Origin: Pirellulales bacterium
GTDB taxonomy: Bacteria > Planctomycetota > Planctomycetia > Pirellulales > PALSA-1355
Length of the DNA: 64,000 nt
Direction: 5' to 3'
Assembly (NCBI GenBank): GCA_022844125.1
Contig: JALHMI010000011.1
Span: 186,001-250,000, forward strand
Shown here: positions 62,672-64,000 of the stretch, one piece after another
Numbering within the stretch: the stretch's first letter is position 1
Layout: every line of letters starts with the position of its first letter
Made by a program: the position numbers and the translations under genes
Notes under the pieces: generated by a model
Told to the model about the DNA's origin: nothing
Database searches by the model: none
What the model saw: only the letters and a program-made list of their open reading frames with translations

Positions 62672-64000
62672 ATGTCTCTGCCCATCGAACAGTATGGCAT
62701 GATCGGCGACTGCCAGACGGCGGCCTTGGTCGGAAGCAATGGTTCGATCGATTGGCTTTGCCTGCCGTCGTTCGACTCCGAAGCCTGCTTCGCGGCCTTG
62801 TTGGGTGACAACAGTAATGGCCGCTGGCTGCTCGCGCCGGTCGATTCGCAGTTCAAATCGCGCCGGCGCTATCGCGGCGACACGCTGATTCTCGAGACCG
62901 ACTTCGAAACGCCTGAAGGCGTCTGCACGGTGATCGACTTCATGCCCCCTCGGACCAAAGAGCCGGACCTAGTGCGCATCGTAGTTGGCCGCAAGGGTGC
63001 CGTTCGCATGCAGATGGAACTGGTCATTCGGTTTGACTATGGTGCTGTCGTTCCCTGGGTGCAGCGGACCGCTCGCGGGCTTAAAGCCACGGCCGGCCCC
63101 AACACGCTGCTGTTGGAAACGTCGCTTGAGGTGCATGGCGCCGATCACAAAACCGTGTCCGAATTCACGATTCACGAAGGCGAGCAGATTCCGCTTGTCT
63201 TGATGTGGCACGCCTCGCACAAGCCGCCGCCCGGCAGCCTTGATGCCTTGGACACTCTCGAGCACACCGAAGAGTGGTGGCAAGCCTGGGCGGCGAAGTC
63301 GTTCTACGTCGGCCCCTGGCGCGACGCAGTCATGCGGTCGCTGATCACGCTCAAGGCGCTCACTTTTGCTCCCACCGGCGGACTGGTCGCCGCGGCCACA
63401 ACTTCGCTTCCCGAGCGCCTCGGCAGCGTGCGCAACTGGGACTATCGCTTCTGCTGGCTTCGCGACGCCACGTTCACGCTCTACTCGCTGCTTGTGACCG
63501 GCTACACTGAGGAAGCCGCCGCCTTTCGAGATTGGCTGCTCCGGGCCGTCGCCGGCGATCCCCGCAAGCTGCAGATCATGTACAGCATCATGGGCGAGCG
63601 CCGGCTCACCGAACTCGAACTCCCCTGGCTCGCCGGGTACGAAGGATCCCAGCCGGTGCGCACCGGCAATGCCGCTTCTGATCAGTTTCAACTCGACGTG
63701 TATGGCGAAGTTCTGGACATGCTGCACGTTTGCCGTCGCCACGGTCTGCCACGCGAGGACAGCGTCTGGAACTTTGAGAAAGCTCTCCTTGGATTCCTCG
63801 ACACCGCCTGGCAAGAACCGGACGAGGGCATCTGGGAGGTGCGCGGGCCAAGACGTCATTTCACCCACTCCAAAGTCATGGCCTGGGTCGCATTCGACCG
63901 CGCGATAATCGCCGTGCGGCGATTTGGCTTCAAAGGTCCCGTTGAACGGTGGGAAGCCACTCGCGATGCCATCCACCAGGAAGTCTGCACAGAGGGTTTT
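62672..64000 (+). CDS. GH15 glucoamylase/trehalase-family enzyme (3' end outside window)
   Basis: 443 codons are visible. It hydrolyses alpha-glucosidic bonds from chain ends (or trehalose). The N-terminal beta-sandwich domain starts MSLPIEQYGMIGDCQTAALV, with NGSIDWLCLPSFDSEACFAA; the catalytic (alpha/alpha)6 barrel shows NWDYRFCWLRDATFTLYSLL and the Glu-bearing EPDEGIWEVRGPRRHFTHSK. These are typical of the bacterial GH15 group. It is cut by the window end before the second catalytic glutamate. It may work with glgP on intracellular glycogen. Confidence 0.9.
   Translation, partial: MSLPIEQYGMIGDCQTAALVGSNGSIDWLCLPSFDSEACFAALLGDNSNGRWLLAPVDSQFKSRRRYRGDTLILETDFETPEGVCTVIDFMPPRTKEPDLVRIVVGRKGAVRMQMELVIRFDYGAVVPWVQRTARGLKATAGPNTLLLETSLEVHGADHKTVSEFTIHEGEQIPLVLMWHASHKPPPGSLDALDTLEHTEEWWQAWAAKSFYVGPWRDAVMRSLITLKALTFAPTGGLVAAATTSLPERLGSVRNWDYRFCWLRDATFTLYSLLVTGYTEEAAAFRDWLLRAVAGDPRKLQIMYSIMGERRLTELELPWLAGYEGSQPVRTGNAASDQFQLDVYGEVLDMLHVCRRHGLPREDSVWNFEKALLGFLDTAWQEPDEGIWEVRGPRRHFTHSKVMAWVAFDRAIIAVRRFGFKGPVERWEATRDAIHQEVCTEGF

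Overview
This 64 kb window is high-GC bacterial chromosome and looks like Planctomycetota, probably order Pirellulales. The grounds are: a very large secreted protein with the planctomycete/verrucomicrobial membrane-bound dehydrogenase and CxxCH cytochrome modules at the left edge; a PEP-CTERM protein; a fused SecDF; Gram-negative lipid A/heptose genes; and several dispersed palindromic repeat families with a RAYT transposase. No rRNA, tRNA, CRISPR array or prophage was recognised. The assignment rests on gene content alone, with no database search.

Layout. 1-4855 (minus): start of a >1,600-residue multidomain cytochrome, cut by the window edge. 5.3-9.2 kb: two methyltransferases, a secreted unknown and a PEP-CTERM beta-helix protein. 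9.2-13.5 kb: a deoxyhypusine-synthase-like enzyme, a RAYT element flanked by inverted repeats, and glgP with a terminator. 13.7-16.4 kb: an acyl-CoA dehydrogenase, cysC and a BON protein. 16.8-24.9 kb (minus): an envelope sugar cluster comprising lpxK, a family-2 glycosyltransferase, hldE, another family-2 glycosyltransferase, a GT9 enzyme, gmhB and waaF. It should make ADP-heptose, phosphorylate lipid A and add core sugars. 25.3-27.6 kb: an NAD-type isocitrate dehydrogenase and an exported nitrilase-family enzyme. 27.6-29.6 kb: a gene-poor stretch packed with repeats and gene remnants.

29.6-33.9 kb: an Fsr-like MFS exporter, a DUF485-ActP acetate symporter pair and a GrpB protein. 34-38.5 kb (minus): xseA-xseB-ispA-dxs, a tightly packed exonuclease VII/isoprenoid operon. 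38.6-45 kb (minus): a GT39-like glycosyltransferase, a giant AsmA-like protein, dapF and a DUF374 acyltransferase. 45.3-48 kb: an MFS transporter and tilS. 48.9-52.6 kb (plus): rny, ymdB, a DUF2752 membrane protein and a lipoprotein. 52.8-56.7 kb: a von Willebrand A membrane protein, an alpha/beta-hydrolase-fold protein lacking the usual serine, and a LysM protein. 57-62.5 kb (minus): tgt-yajC-secDF. The window ends inside a GH15 glucoamylase-family gene.

Most genes are housekeeping or envelope functions. The unusual material is: (i) five or more repeat families, one with its RAYT; (ii) two large genes in one frame separated by a single amber codon, the downstream one lacking a good standard start; (iii) large non-conserved inserts in SecDF and ActP; (iv) enzyme-fold proteins with altered key residues. 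I did not find a convincing new defence or mobile system.
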